Positions 9,544 through 18,836 of a DNA stretch of 64,000 nt are shown here, one piece after another (the first letter of the stretch is position 1; each line of letters starts with the position of its first letter). The position numbers were made by a program, and so were the translations under genes. This DNA is from JBIQKZ01 sp044464765 (GTDB lineage Bacteria > Pseudomonadota > Gammaproteobacteria > Burkholderiales > Burkholderiaceae_B): assembly GCA_044464765.1 (NCBI GenBank), contig JBIQKZ010000002.1, forward strand, positions 186,001-250,000. Direction: 5' to 3'. Under the pieces are notes generated by a model, which saw only the letters and a list, made by a program, of their open reading frames with translations, was not told the origin of the DNA and ran no database searches.

Positions 9544-10053
9544 TTACACAAGCCCCGACTTCTGTCGCTTGAACTGGGCGCGCCGCTCTCTGAAGAAGTC
9601 TTGCAACAGATCACCACACTCGGCCGCCAGCAAACCCGGCTCGAACCGCGTTTGGTGATTGATCTGGCCCACAGCGGGTAGTTGCAGCACGCTGTGGCAG
9701 GCGCCCGTCTTGGGATCCAGCGCGCCGTACACCACACGAGCCAGCCGGGCATGCAACAATGCCCCGACACACATGACGCAAGGCTCAAGGGTAACGAACA
9801 GGCTGGCGCCCGGCAGGCGATAGTTGCCCACCGCAGCCGCCGCCCGCCTTAAGGCCACTACTTCGGCGTGAGCGGTCGGATCATGCCCGGTAATGGTCGT
9901 GTTGAAGCCTTCGCCGATCACCACGCCATCTGCATCCAGCACCACCGCACCCACCGGCACTTCACCCGCCTCACCGGCCAAACGCGCCTGCGCCAAGGCC
10001 AGCCGCATGGCGGCTACGTCGCCTGGCAAGAATTCGCTTATCTGGGACGCCAT
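9544..10053 (-). CDS. tadA: tRNA adenosine(34) deaminase TadA
   Basis: A 169-aa zinc deaminase that converts A34 to inosine in the tRNA-Arg(ACG) anticodon. The zinc ligands and proton shuttle are visible: HAE at 62-64 and PCVMC at 91-95, the diagnostic spacing. Length and the C-terminal FFRERRAQFKR fit the family. It lies 3 bp after the HAD-family gene in the same direction, so the two are very likely co-transcribed. Confidence 0.96.
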   Translation of the reverse strand: MASQISEFLPGDVAAMRLALAQARLAGEAGEVPVGAVVLDADGVVIGEGFNTTITGHDPTAHAEVVALRRAAAAVGNYRLPGASLFVTLEPCVMCVGALLHARLARVVYGALDPKTGACHSVLQLPAVGQINHQTRFEPGLLAAECGDLLQDFFRERRAQFKRQKSGLV

Positions 10054-10056
10054 GCA

Positions 10057-10905
10057 TCAACCGCCATAGATGCGGGAATTCAGTGAAATGCGGCCGGCCA
10101 GGCTTTCTACCGCCTCTTCCAACCACTGACAAAGCTCGGCATCTTCATCGTAGCGCGCCTGGTTAAGGTTAGACACACGGCCTTCCTGAATAAACCCCCA
10201 GGCCCGGCTACGTTTTTCGCGATGTTTCGGATCCCACACGCCAAAAGCCACGCCACCCGATTTTCGGATCAGCGAAAAGCAGGGGATGTCCGTGTAGCCA
10301 TCGCCGACAAAAATCATTTGCTGGAAAGGAACACGCAGCTTGTCCTGGTCGACTTTCTTGTTGACCTCGAAAGGTTTGTTACGGGATGCGGGGCCGACAA
10401 TGCCTTTTTGAATATGGAATAAATAACGGGTCTTGTCGGTAAAACTGACAATGCGGCGCGGAAACGCGATGGCGCCTGCATCGTCGTAGATGAATTCGGA
10501 CGCCCAGATATCGGTAAACTCGTGGGCGATAGGCGTCTGGCGCACCACATCGCCAATGCCGCTGGAAATCAAATAGAACTCCAGTTGCACTTGCGGATGG
10601 TTCTGCCGAACCAGCTCGCGCAGGCGCGAGAACAAGGTTTGCACACCATCGTGCAAGGGCAGCCGCGCACCCCAGTCCTGAAGCCGTTCGCGCGTAATGG
10701 CGCCATGTTTTCCGGAGCGTGAAAGCTGGATCATTTGGTACAGATAAGCCGGCACTGGATCCCAATCGTGTTCGCTCAGCAAGGGGCCAACTTCGTTGGA
10801 CCAAAAGTGCCCGGCATCCACACCGATGTCGGTCAGGAAACCCGTCGTGCTATCAGGAGCCAACGTATCATCAAAGTCAAAAACCAACGCAATTACATCC
10901 GCCAT
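10057..10905 (-). CDS. HAD-family hydrolase
   Basis: A 282-aa protein with the HAD motif I FDFDDTLAPDST at residues 9-20, where the first Asp is the nucleophile. A later motif (FVGDGYTDIPCF) supplies the acidic Mg ligands of motif IV. A large cap insertion lies between them, as in phosphoserine-phosphatase-like HAD proteins. The substrate cannot be read from sequence. It sits 24 bp downstream of the nnr gene and 3 bp upstream of tadA, making a three-gene housekeeping operon. Confidence 0.85.
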   Translation of the reverse strand: MADVIALVFDFDDTLAPDSTTGFLTDIGVDAGHFWSNEVGPLLSEHDWDPVPAYLYQMIQLSRSGKHGAITRERLQDWGARLPLHDGVQTLFSRLRELVRQNHPQVQLEFYLISSGIGDVVRQTPIAHEFTDIWASEFIYDDAGAIAFPRRIVSFTDKTRYLFHIQKGIVGPASRNKPFEVNKKVDQDKLRVPFQQMIFVGDGYTDIPCFSLIRKSGGVAFGVWDPKHREKRSRAWGFIQEGRVSNLNQARYDEDAELCQWLEEAVESLAGRISLNSRIYGG

Positions 10906-10929
10906 AATTTCCTCGGCCTGGACCAGACA

Positions 10930-12504
10930 TCAACCTGCCCCGCCCGCCGTATCGCGAGAGTGCAGACTTTCATTCAAACCGGGATGATCCGGTATCAAAA
11001 ACGTTCCCAGTGTACCGCCGGCGCGCTCGCTGTGTGCTTTAAGACGGCGCAATACGCGCGGCAGCATGTCGGGTAGATCCTGAGAGATCAGGCCCGGGCC
11101 AAATAGAGCGGCCGCCTCGCCATGCAGCCAAGCGCCGGCGACGGCGGCCATGAATGCGTCCATACCCTGAGCCATTAACGCCGCAATCATGCCGGCCAGC
11201 ACATCGCCCGTGCCTCCTGTGGCCAGCTGCGGCGGCCCATTCCCATTGATGATCGCCCGGCCCGATGGGTCGGCAATCACGGTGTCTGCGCCTTTCAAAA
11301 GAACAACCGCCCCACTGGTGACCGCCGCGGCGCGCGCGCGCTCCAAGCGGGAGCCGGCCGTGTCGAACACGCGACTGAATTCCCCATCGTGAGGCGTCAG
11401 CACGCATGGCCCGTTGATTGCGGCAAACAGATCAGAGGGCGAATCGGCAAACGAAGAAATCGCGTCGGCATCCAGAACGGCGCCACGGCCGGTGCGCAGC
11501 ACTGCCAGCGTCTGCTCGCGTGTGGTCTGCCCCACGCCCGCGCCCGGCCCGACGACCATGGCATTGACGCGAGTGTCGGACAACAGGGCGTCCAGGTCGG
11601 CCAGGCCGGCAAATGGCTGCGCCATGATGCTTAGCAATGAAGCGGCATAAACCGGCCACACAGCCTGCGGTGCGGCGACCGTCACCAGCCCGGCGCCGGC
11701 GCGGGCGGCCGCCAACGCGGCCAAACGCGCGGCACCCGTCATTACCTGTCCACCTACCACCAGCACGTGGCCTCGATGGTATTTATGGCCCTCCAGGCGT
11801 GGCCAGGGAAACGCAGCCAGCCACAATGAATAATGGTTCTCCCAAGTTTTCGCCTCGCGGTCGGCAGCCTGAAGGACCGTATCGGGCACGCCAATCTCGT
11901 GCACGCTCAGCGTGCCGCAAAGCTGCCTGCCGGGCAGCAACACGTGGCCGGGCTTTTTGCAAACAAAGGTTACCGTGTGGGATGCCTGCAGCGCCATGCC
12001 CTTCGCCTGGCCTGTTGCTCCATCCAGCCCGGAAGGAACATCCACGGCACAAACCGGCAAGCCGCGTTCGCGTATATCGCGCATGGCTTGCAGGACCAGG
12101 CCCTGCGGCTCGCGCGACAAGCCCGCGCCGAAAATGGCATCCACCACAATGGGTGAGTTGCCCAGCAGCACCGTCGAATATGCCTCGATCGCACCGGACC
12201 ACAAACCCGCATGATGCGCGGCATCGCCCTTTAACAACGTGATCGAATCGGCGAACAGAGCCACCCTTACTGGCCAGCCCCACTGCGCAAGATGACGGGC
12301 GGCCACAAAGCCGTCGCCACCGTTGTTGCCGGGGCCGCCTAAGACAAGCACCGGTCCTTTTGGCCAATGGCGCCGCACAGCGTGCGCCACGGCCAAGCCG
12401 GCCGCCTCCATCAGATCGACTCCTGAAACACCGTGCGTGATGGCCGCGGCATCCACCTGCGCCATCTGCCGTGGTGTGAGCAATACATGCTTGTCGCTGT
12501 TCAT
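10930..12504 (-). CDS. nnr: Bifunctional NAD(P)H-hydrate repair enzyme (epimerase + dehydratase)
   Basis: A 524-aa fusion of NnrE and NnrD, which together repair damaged NAD(P)H hydrates. The N-terminal YjeF_N epimerase domain (residues 1-215) has the GGPGNNGGDGFVAARHL motif. The C-terminal ribokinase-like dehydratase (from about 230) has VVGPGAGVG, LTPHDGEF and the TGGTGDVLAGMIAA catalytic and ADP-binding segment. The usual domain order and length are present. It heads the operon with the HAD gene and tadA, and is divergent from the ABC exporter genes at 12558. Confidence 0.96.
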   Translation of the reverse strand: MNSDKHVLLTPRQMAQVDAAAITHGVSGVDLMEAAGLAVAHAVRRHWPKGPVLVLGGPGNNGGDGFVAARHLAQWGWPVRVALFADSITLLKGDAAHHAGLWSGAIEAYSTVLLGNSPIVVDAIFGAGLSREPQGLVLQAMRDIRERGLPVCAVDVPSGLDGATGQAKGMALQASHTVTFVCKKPGHVLLPGRQLCGTLSVHEIGVPDTVLQAADREAKTWENHYSLWLAAFPWPRLEGHKYHRGHVLVVGGQVMTGAARLAALAAARAGAGLVTVAAPQAVWPVYAASLLSIMAQPFAGLADLDALLSDTRVNAMVVGPGAGVGQTTREQTLAVLRTGRGAVLDADAISSFADSPSDLFAAINGPCVLTPHDGEFSRVFDTAGSRLERARAAAVTSGAVVLLKGADTVIADPSGRAIINGNGPPQLATGGTGDVLAGMIAALMAQGMDAFMAAVAGAWLHGEAAALFGPGLISQDLPDMLPRVLRRLKAHSERAGGTLGTFLIPDHPGLNESLHSRDTAGGAG

Positions 12505-12557
12505 GGTTGCACTCTATTCCCGTAAACTGAACCTATTAAAGCAAAACGGACCCAAAC

Positions 12558-13481
12558 ATGACAGCTGTCATTTCTGTGCGCAACCTGGAAAAAACCTATG
12601 CTTCGGGGTTCAAAGCGCTCAAGAGCATCAATCTTGATATAGAGCGCGGCGAGATCTTTGCCCTTCTGGGCCCCAACGGTGCCGGAAAAACCACGCTGAT
12701 CAGCATTATTTGCGGCTTGGTGAACGCCACCTCGGGCAGTATTTTCGCTGATGGCCACGACATCGTCCGCGATTACCGGAAAGCCCGCTCAAAAATCGGG
12801 CTGGTGCCCCAAGAGCTCACCACCGACGCCTTTGAAACGGTCTGGAATACCGTCAGCTTCAGCCGGGGCTTGTTCGGCAAGCCGCGTAATCCGGCGCATA
12901 TCGAAAAGGTCCTGAAGTCGCTGACGCTCTGGACCAAGAAAGACAGCCGCCTGATCGAACTGTCAGGCGGCATGAAGCGACGGGTACTGATCGCCAAAGC
13001 CCTGTCGCACGAGCCCCAGATTCTATTCCTGGATGAGCCCACCGCTGGCGTGGACGTCGAACTGCGCAAGGAAATGTGGGAACTGGTGCGCAACCTGCGT
13101 TCCACTGGTGTCACCATTATTCTTACCACCCACTATATCGAGGAAGCCGAAGAAATGGCCGATCGCATCGGCGTCATCAGCCATGGCCAGATCATTCTGG
13201 TGGAACAGAAAGCCGCATTGATGCAGTCCCTTGGTAAAAAACAGTTGATCCTGCACTTGCCGGAGCCGGTGGCCCAGGTGCCCGACCATCTGGCGCCGTA
13301 CGAGCTTGCGCTGTCCGACGATGGGCGCGCCCTGACCTACACCTACGACACCCAGGGCGAACACACCGACATCACCGCCCTGCTGCGCGACCTGCAAGCC
13401 GCCGGCATTCACTTTAACGACCTGCAAACCCGGCAAAGCTCGCTTGAAGACATCTTTGTCAGCCTGGTGACGGAGCGCTAA
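12558..13481 (+). CDS. ABC-2 exporter ATP-binding protein (YadG-like)
   Basis: A 307-aa ATPase with Walker A GPNGAGKT, signature LSGGMKRRVLIAKAL, Walker B ILFLDEPTAGVD and the H-loop TTHYIEEAEEMADRIG. The MKRR signature is typical of YadG and related multidrug/antibiotic-type ABC-2 exporters. It is followed one base later by its membrane partner. The cargo is not predictable from sequence. Confidence 0.93.
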   Translation: MTAVISVRNLEKTYASGFKALKSINLDIERGEIFALLGPNGAGKTTLISIICGLVNATSGSIFADGHDIVRDYRKARSKIGLVPQELTTDAFETVWNTVSFSRGLFGKPRNPAHIEKVLKSLTLWTKKDSRLIELSGGMKRRVLIAKALSHEPQILFLDEPTAGVDVELRKEMWELVRNLRSTGVTIILTTHYIEEAEEMADRIGVISHGQIILVEQKAALMQSLGKKQLILHLPEPVAQVPDHLAPYELALSDDGRALTYTYDTQGEHTDITALLRDLQAAGIHFNDLQTRQSSLEDIFVSLVTER

Positions 13482-13482
13482 C

Positions 13483-14244
13483 ATGAACCTATACGCAATC
13501 CGCGCGATCTATCTGTTCGAGATGGCGCGCAGCTGGCGCACCCTGTCGCAAAGCGTGCTGGCGCCGGTCATTTCCACGTCCTTGTATTTTGTCGTGTTCG
13601 GGGCCGCCATCGGCAACCGGATTACCGAAGTGAACGGTGTAAGCTATGGCGCCTTCATTGTGCCGGGCCTGATCATGCTTTCGCTGTTGACCCAAAGCAT
13701 CGCCAACGCCTCGTTCGGCATTTACTTTCCGAAATTCACCGGCACCATCTACGAACTGCTTTCAGCGCCGGTCTCGTATGCGGAAATTACCATCAGCTAT
13801 GTGGGCGCCGCCGCCACAAAATCACTGATACTGGGCCTGATCATCCTGGCCACCGCCGGGCTGTTTGTGCCCTTACAGATCGATCACCCCTGGTGGATGT
13901 TGCTTTTCCTGTTCCTGACCGCCTTCACCTTTTCCCTTTTCGGCTTCATTATCGGCATCTGGGCCGACGGCTTCGAAAAGTTGCAAATGGTGCCGCTGCT
14001 GATCGTCACCCCGCTTACCTTCCTGGGAGGCAGCTTCTATTCACTGGATATGCTGCCGCCGGTCTGGCAGACCGTGACACTGTTCAACCCGGTGGTTTAT
14101 CTGATCAGCGGATTCCGGTGGAGCTTCTACAGCATGGCGGATGTCAGCCTTGCCATCAGCCTGGGTATGACGCTGGCCTTCCTGATAATTTGCCTGGCCA
14201 TAGTGGCATGGATATTCAAGACAGGCTATCGGCTGAAGCACTAG
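13483..14244 (+). CDS. ABC-2 type exporter permease (YadH-like)
   Basis: A 253-aa membrane protein with about six hydrophobic segments and the ABC-2 motif region (TPLTFLGGSFYSLDMLPPVWQ). It starts one base after the stop of the ATPase gene, so the two subunits are translationally linked and should form the homodimer-plus-homodimer transporter typical of the family. It is convergent with yajQ; only 39 bp separate them and no clear bidirectional terminator is visible there. Confidence 0.93.
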   Translation: MNLYAIRAIYLFEMARSWRTLSQSVLAPVISTSLYFVVFGAAIGNRITEVNGVSYGAFIVPGLIMLSLLTQSIANASFGIYFPKFTGTIYELLSAPVSYAEITISYVGAAATKSLILGLIILATAGLFVPLQIDHPWWMLLFLFLTAFTFSLFGFIIGIWADGFEKLQMVPLLIVTPLTFLGGSFYSLDMLPPVWQTVTLFNPVVYLISGFRWSFYSMADVSLAISLGMTLAFLIICLAIVAWIFKTGYRLKH

Positions 14245-14283
14245 CGCCCTACTTGTACATGCCCGAACCAGGCAAACAGGACG

Positions 14284-14766
14284 CTAGTCGCGAAAATTGT
14301 CGAACTGCAAGGGCAGATCGACATCGGTTTTGCGCAGCAAAGCCATGGCTTCTTGCAAATCATCGCGCTTCTTCCCACTGACGCGCAGCTTTTCGCCCTG
14401 GATCTGGGTATCAACCTTTAGCTTTGCCTGTTTGAGCGCCGCGATCAGCTTCTTGGAAATAGGCTGCTCGATGCCCTGGCGGATGGTCACCTTCTGCCGT
14501 GCGCCGCCCAGGTTTTCAAGCGGATCGGCCAGCTCGAGGCAGCGTACGTCAATACTGCGCGCCGCCAGACGCCCACGCAAGATGTCGGTCATTTGCTTCA
14601 ACTGAAAGGCGCTGGGCGCCGTCTGGTTGACCACATAACCGTCAAGCTCGAACTTGGCGTCAACCCCTTTGAAATCAAATCGGGTCGCCAGTTCGCGATT
14701 GGCCTGATCAACGGCGTTGCTGAGTTCATGTTTGTCGACTTCGGAAACTACGTCAAAAGAAGGCAT
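14284..14766 (-). CDS. yajQ: YajQ family nucleotide-binding protein
   Basis: A 160-aa protein starting MPSFDVVSEVDKHELSNAVD, the conserved YajQ N-terminus, and ending QFDNFRD. The family binds cyclic di-GMP and other nucleotides and has a two-ferredoxin-fold structure. An open frame continues about 97 codons upstream, but that part lies in a long palindrome and is not conserved, so the start at 14766 is chosen. Confidence 0.95.
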   Translation of the reverse strand: MPSFDVVSEVDKHELSNAVDQANRELATRFDFKGVDAKFELDGYVVNQTAPSAFQLKQMTDILRGRLAARSIDVRCLELADPLENLGGARQKVTIRQGIEQPISKKLIAALKQAKLKVDTQIQGEKLRVSGKKRDDLQEAMALLRKTDVDLPLQFDNFRD

Positions 14767-14895
14767 TTTTACTATCCTGAATGCAAAAATCTGAACGATG
14801 GACAAGTGGTCGAACCAGTGTAAACGATTTGTTTTTGGCGAGACGCCTGAACGACGTTGATGTGGACGTATTCCGTGAGGTGCACGCAATGCGCG

Positions 14896-15104
14896 TGCTG
14901 TCCGGGGCTGTATATATGCTGTCTGGCACGGCGTGCTTTTTCTCGGTGTTTGCGGCCAAAATGCCGGGCGGCGGGATAACTCGCCCTCGCCGCCGTTGGC
15001 GGCTGCGGTGCTCAGACAGATCCCGCCGAATTCCCCCGGAATTTTGGCCGCAAACACGGCGCACGCCTAACCGCCAGACAGCATATATACAGCCCCGGAC
15101 AGCA
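14896..15104. repeat. 209-bp quasi-palindromic element with perfect 32-bp terminal inverted repeats
   Basis: The outer arms 14896-14927 and 15073-15104 are exact reverse complements over 32 bases. Inside them GGCGTGC (14930-14936) pairs with 15061-15067, and a 17-bp arm GTGTTTGCGGCCAAAAT (14946-14962) pairs exactly with 15041-15057. Further GC-rich inner pairings (GGCGGGAT against ATCCCGCC) nearly close the structure. It fills the space between yajQ and lrgB, which run in the same direction. No target-site duplication is obvious. It could be a MITE-like or other intergenic repeat, or a very long processing hairpin. Confidence 0.85.
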
Positions 15105-15149
15105 CAGGTCTCATCGAAGTGCGGCCAGTCGGCCCTGACACACACCCCT

Positions 15150-15875
15150 TTAAAACCACCCCATCAAAGCCAAAATGACCGGCACCAGAAAAGCCGTCGC
15201 AATCCCCGTCAAGCTCATGCCCAAAGCGGCAAACGCGCCGGCAGTATCCCCTACTTGAAACGCCCTGGCCGTGCCAATTGCATGCGCACTAAGCCCCAAT
15301 GTAAAGCCATGCACCACCGGATCGGTAATCCGCAGCAAGCGCAGCAGCCAGCCTGTCATAATCGCGCCGCCAATACCGGTGATCCCCACCGCCACAATCG
15401 TGAACGAAGGCAAGCCGCCCGTAACGCGCGACACTTCCATCGAAATCGGCATGGTGGCCGACTTGGGCGCCAATGACACCAAGGTTTCCACTGAGGCCCC
15501 AAACAGCCAGCCGATTCCCAGCGCCGAAGCAATCGCAGTGATGGAGCCCACCAGCAACGCCACCGTGATCGGCAGCCACAAGCGCTTCAGGCGCCGGATC
15601 TGGCTATATAACGGTACTGCAAGGGCGACCGTGGACGGACCGATCAAAAAGATCAGGAAGTCGGTGCCTGAAGCGTAGTGCTCGAAAGGCGTGCCGGTCA
15701 GCAACAAGACGCCCACCACGACCACAACACCGGTGAGCACCGGCAATAGCAACGGATGACTGTTGAAATGTCGATACAACTTCAGCGCACCCAAATACAC
15801 CAACAGCGTGAATGTGATCCACAGGATGGGAGACGCTGAAAGATCACCAAACAAATAGGTGGATGGCGGGCTCAT
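15150..15875 (-). CDS. lrgB: LrgB family membrane protein
   Basis: A 241-aa polytopic membrane protein with the LrgB conserved segments LPVLTGVVVVVGVLL, FLIGPSTVALAVPLY, APKSATMPISMEVS and LSAHAIGTARAF. LrgAB proteins act in control of murein hydrolase activity and, in plants and some bacteria, in export of organic acids such as glycolate. Start 15875 overlaps the lrgA stop by four bases (ATGA), so translation is coupled. Confidence 0.93.
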   Translation of the reverse strand: MSPPSTYLFGDLSASPILWITFTLLVYLGALKLYRHFNSHPLLLPVLTGVVVVVGVLLLTGTPFEHYASGTDFLIFLIGPSTVALAVPLYSQIRRLKRLWLPITVALLVGSITAIASALGIGWLFGASVETLVSLAPKSATMPISMEVSRVTGGLPSFTIVAVGITGIGGAIMTGWLLRLLRITDPVVHGFTLGLSAHAIGTARAFQVGDTAGAFAALGMSLTGIATAFLVPVILALMGWF

Positions 15876-16228
15876 GGCTTGGCTCCGAATCGCTGCAGCA
15901 TCCAGCGGAAGGTGAAGGCGGTCACCAGAATAGTGACGACCGTTGCGCCAATGCTTGCCAGCAGGAACGCCAGCCATTCCAACCGGATACGTTCAAAATG
16001 CAACATGACGGCTGCCACCGCAGGAATAAACAGCAGCATCAGATGCTGCAGGATATGGCCCGCTGTATCGCGCAAGCCCTGGGGCAGGCGTCCCATATAG
16101 ACCAGACAGCCGAACATCAGCAGCAAACCAAGCAAGGAGCCCGGAAGGGGCACACCGAGCAGACGCACCAAGGCCTCGCCCACTAATTGCATCAGGAAAA
16201 TCGCAGCAATCGCTCTTAACACAGGCAT
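15872..16228 (-). CDS. lrgA: LrgA/CidA family holin-like protein
   Basis: A 118-aa protein with four hydrophobic segments and the motif GVPLPGSLLGLLLMF that marks CidA/LrgA. It is the small partner of LrgB and overlaps it by four bases. The region upstream is shared with a divergent MFS gene. Confidence 0.92.
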   Translation of the reverse strand: MPVLRAIAAIFLMQLVGEALVRLLGVPLPGSLLGLLLMFGCLVYMGRLPQGLRDTAGHILQHLMLLFIPAVAAVMLHFERIRLEWLAFLLASIGATVVTILVTAFTFRWMLQRFGAKP

Positions 16229-16424
16229 AGGAATCCGCCTTCGCCGGGAAATGCCAAGTTATACAGCAAAACCCCCTGTCTGGACATTTACCGTTCAAGG
16301 TGTACGTTGCCAAGCATACGACACGGCGCGTCGACAAGCCTGCCCGCAAGTGTCAGAATGTTGCCTTATTGCAGATGCCGTTCCCATTCGCATTATTTTC
16401 CAACACTGTCACTCAACACACACC

Positions 16425-17615
16425 GTGCCCGCCGACGACACTAAATTCAGCCTGCGCAGCATCGCCGTTGCCGCATTTGGCCCTTCGCTGCTTTTTGGGC
16501 TCGGCGAAGGGGCTATTTTTCCAGTCATCGCGCTTAGCGCCAAAGGCCTGGGTGCGTCCGTAGCGCTCTCGGGGCTTATTGTTGCCCTGTTCGGCATCGG
16601 TACGCTGATCAACACCATTCCGGCCGCCATGGTCACCACACGATATGGCGAACGCCGGGCCATGGTCGGCGCATCGATTTTCAGTGTGTTCGCCCTGATT
16701 CTTTGTCTTCTTGCGCCCTACGCCTGGGTACTGGGCCTTGGGGTCTTCATGATCGGCATGGCAAACGCCGTCTTCATGCTGGCCAGGCAAACCTATTTGC
16801 TGGAAGCCGTACCCATATCCATGCGGGCCAGGGCCATGTCCACGCTGGGCGGGACGATGCGCATCGGCTTGTTCATCGGCCCGTTCGCGGGGGCGGCCCT
16901 GATGCATTTCATCGACCTTCCTGGGGCCTACCTGGTGGCCATTGCAGCCACGGTCGGCGCAGGAATACTGTCGTATATGCTGCCCGACCTGGAGGCCCCA
17001 AAAAGCACAACCCAAGCCAAGAAGCCGGGGCCCAGGATCAACGACCTATTGCATGCCCACGCCAAAGTGTATGTCACTCTGGGCACGGCATGCTCACTGG
17101 TTTCCGCCATCCGGGCCTGTCGTCAAATCGTGATACCGCTTTGGGCCAGCCACATTGGGCTCGACGCCGCGACCACCGCCGTTGTGTACGGACTGATGGG
17201 CTCGGTCGATATGCTGCTGTTCTATCCCGCCGGCAAGGTCATGGATAAATATGGCAGGCAATGGGTTGCCATTCCGTCCATGGTGCTGATGGCCATCGCC
17301 TTGCTGTGCATCCCGTTTACCGGAGTCCTCACCAGCTTTCTGATCGTCAGCATGGTGCTTGGCTTTGGCAATGGCATAGGTTCGGGTCTGATCATGACGA
17401 TTGGCGCAGACGCCTCGCCGCCCCAGGGCCGCACGCACTTTCTAGGCATATGGCGCTTTATCGCCGACCTGGGCAGCGCTGGCGGCCCCTTGCTCTTGTC
17501 GGGGATTACAGCCGCCGTGTCGTTAGGGGCTGGTATTGCCACCATCGGAGTGCTGGGCTTTATGGCCGCCGGCATATTTGCGCGGTGGCTGTCCCTGACA
17601 GAACCCCAGCGCTGA
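16425..17615 (+). CDS. MFS transporter
   Basis: A 396-aa protein with about 12 hydrophobic segments and MFS-type cytoplasmic loops (TTRYGERRAMVG between TM2 and TM3, MDKYGRQW in the second half). The substrate is unknown. The open frame runs 58 codons further upstream from an ATG at 16251, but that part is polar, Cys-rich and unlike an MFS N-terminus, so the GTG at 16425 is proposed; the ribosome site is weak either way. It is divergent from lrgA and convergent with the broken DsbA-like gene. Confidence 0.85.
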   Translation: MPADDTKFSLRSIAVAAFGPSLLFGLGEGAIFPVIALSAKGLGASVALSGLIVALFGIGTLINTIPAAMVTTRYGERRAMVGASIFSVFALILCLLAPYAWVLGLGVFMIGMANAVFMLARQTYLLEAVPISMRARAMSTLGGTMRIGLFIGPFAGAALMHFIDLPGAYLVAIAATVGAGILSYMLPDLEAPKSTTQAKKPGPRINDLLHAHAKVYVTLGTACSLVSAIRACRQIVIPLWASHIGLDAATTAVVYGLMGSVDMLLFYPAGKVMDKYGRQWVAIPSMVLMAIALLCIPFTGVLTSFLIVSMVLGFGNGIGSGLIMTIGADASPPQGRTHFLGIWRFIADLGSAGGPLLLSGITAAVSLGAGIATIGVLGFMAAGIFARWLSLTEPQR

Positions 17616-17674
17616 CCTGCCGCATGGGGAAGCCGGCGCCTGCTCATCCAGCCGCACGACAAGCCCAGCGATCT

Positions 17675-18331
17675 TTAGTCTTCGGAAGAGGCCGTCGCCA
17701 CCTGTCGCAACGCCTGCTCGAACGCCTCGGGCGGCTGGCCGCCCTGGATCAGGTGCCGGTCGTTCAAAATAATGGAAGGCACCGAACTAATGCCGCGTTC
17801 CGCGTAATAACGCTCACGTTCGCGAACATCGGCAGCGTACTCGTCAGACGCGAGAATCTGGCGTGCACGCTCTACATCAAGTCCCGACTCGCCGCACAGC
17901 CTGACCAGCACGTTGTGTGAGCTGGGGTTCTCGCCATCCGTGAAATAGGCTTTAAGCAAAGCTCGCTTCAGGGCCAGCTGGCGCCCTTCAAGGCCGGCCC
18001 AATGCAAGAGTCGATGCGCATCGAATGTATTGTAGGTATGCGAGCGCTTATCCATATTGAACGTAAAGCCCAGTGCACGCCCACGCGCCGCGATGGCCTC
18101 GTCATTGCGGCGCACCTGCTCCTGCGTCATTCAATATTTCTTCGAAAGCCGCTCCAGCGTATTCTGCCCTTCGGGAGGCATGTCGGGATTCAGCTCAAAA
18201 GGCTGGAAGCTGATGTCCACGTCAATCTCGCCTTCAAGGTTGGCTAGCGCCAGCTCGAGTGAGCCCAGGCCCACGGCGCACCAGGGACAGGAAACGTCAG
18301 AAACAAAATCAATCTTGATGCGGGGGTTCAT
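17675..18331 (-). pseudogene. DsbA-family (FrnE-like) oxidoreductase split by an in-frame TGA
   Basis: Two frames abut in the same phase. The first (18331 to 18131) gives the start of an FrnE-like thioredoxin-fold protein with active site SCPWC and ends LERLSKKY-stop. The next codon is ATG, and the second frame (18130 to 17675, 151 aa) continues with TQEQVRRNDEAIAARGRALG to a normal C-terminus. The family normally has Gly between these blocks, so GGA has probably become TGA (18131-18133). Together the parts give a full-length family member of about 218 aa. The ATG directly after the stop could allow re-initiation, but the active site and the helical domain would then be separate chains. A sequencing error is the alternative. 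Confidence 0.88.
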
Positions 18332-18549
18332 GAGCTACTCCAGTAAAGGCATGATGGCAATTTTAGACCACACGCGCACATGCCGCCTGAACGGAACATC
18401 AGACGCCAGCGGCCTGCAAGCTTATTCATGCCAAAGTCAGCCAGAAGTCTGAATTCCGCGGGCGCTTCGTCGTGGACAGCGATGTCTGCACGCTGCGTTA
18501 CGCCAAGTCGGCCATGAACCGATGCCGAATAAAGTGAAGCCAATAGCTG

Positions 18550-18732
18550 TTACGATTTGTGCTTGGGCTTATTCTTGGTTTTCGTTTCTGCGAAATCCTT
18601 TAATTCCTTCTTGCTCATGGATTCATACATGGATTTGGCCGCGCCTTTAAGCTCGTCAACGTCCTTGTCGCCGCGCTTGGCGGCAAGCGCGATACCCGCG
18701 GCCTGCTGCTGAGCTTTCGATTTTGCCGGCAT
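18550..18732 (-). CDS. DUF3008 family small protein
   Basis: A 60-aa basic, lysine-rich protein beginning MPAKSKAQQQAAGIALAAKR and containing the conserved ELKGAAKSMYESMSKKEL. This matches the short DUF3008 family widespread in Proteobacteria, of unknown function. A GGAGG ribosome site lies upstream of the start. The 218 bp between it and the broken DsbA-like gene holds nothing recognisable. Confidence 0.85.
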   Translation of the reverse strand: MPAKSKAQQQAAGIALAAKRGDKDVDELKGAAKSMYESMSKKELKDFAETKTKNKPKHKS

Positions 18733-18836
18733 AAGCTACCTCCTTAGGTTAAGCATTCCATATGTCGAACCCCAGAGATCAGCAAATTCCATGCCGCCAC
18801 ATGCGACCGGGATTCAGCCCGCGCACCGGAGACACG

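Noticed and set aside
14767..15057. Upstream extension of YajQ
   Set aside because: The extra residues come from the palindromic element and are not part of the conserved family start.
16251..16424. N-terminal extension of the MFS transporter
   Set aside because: Polar and Cys-rich, not like an MFS N-terminus, and it occupies the divergent promoter region with lrgA.
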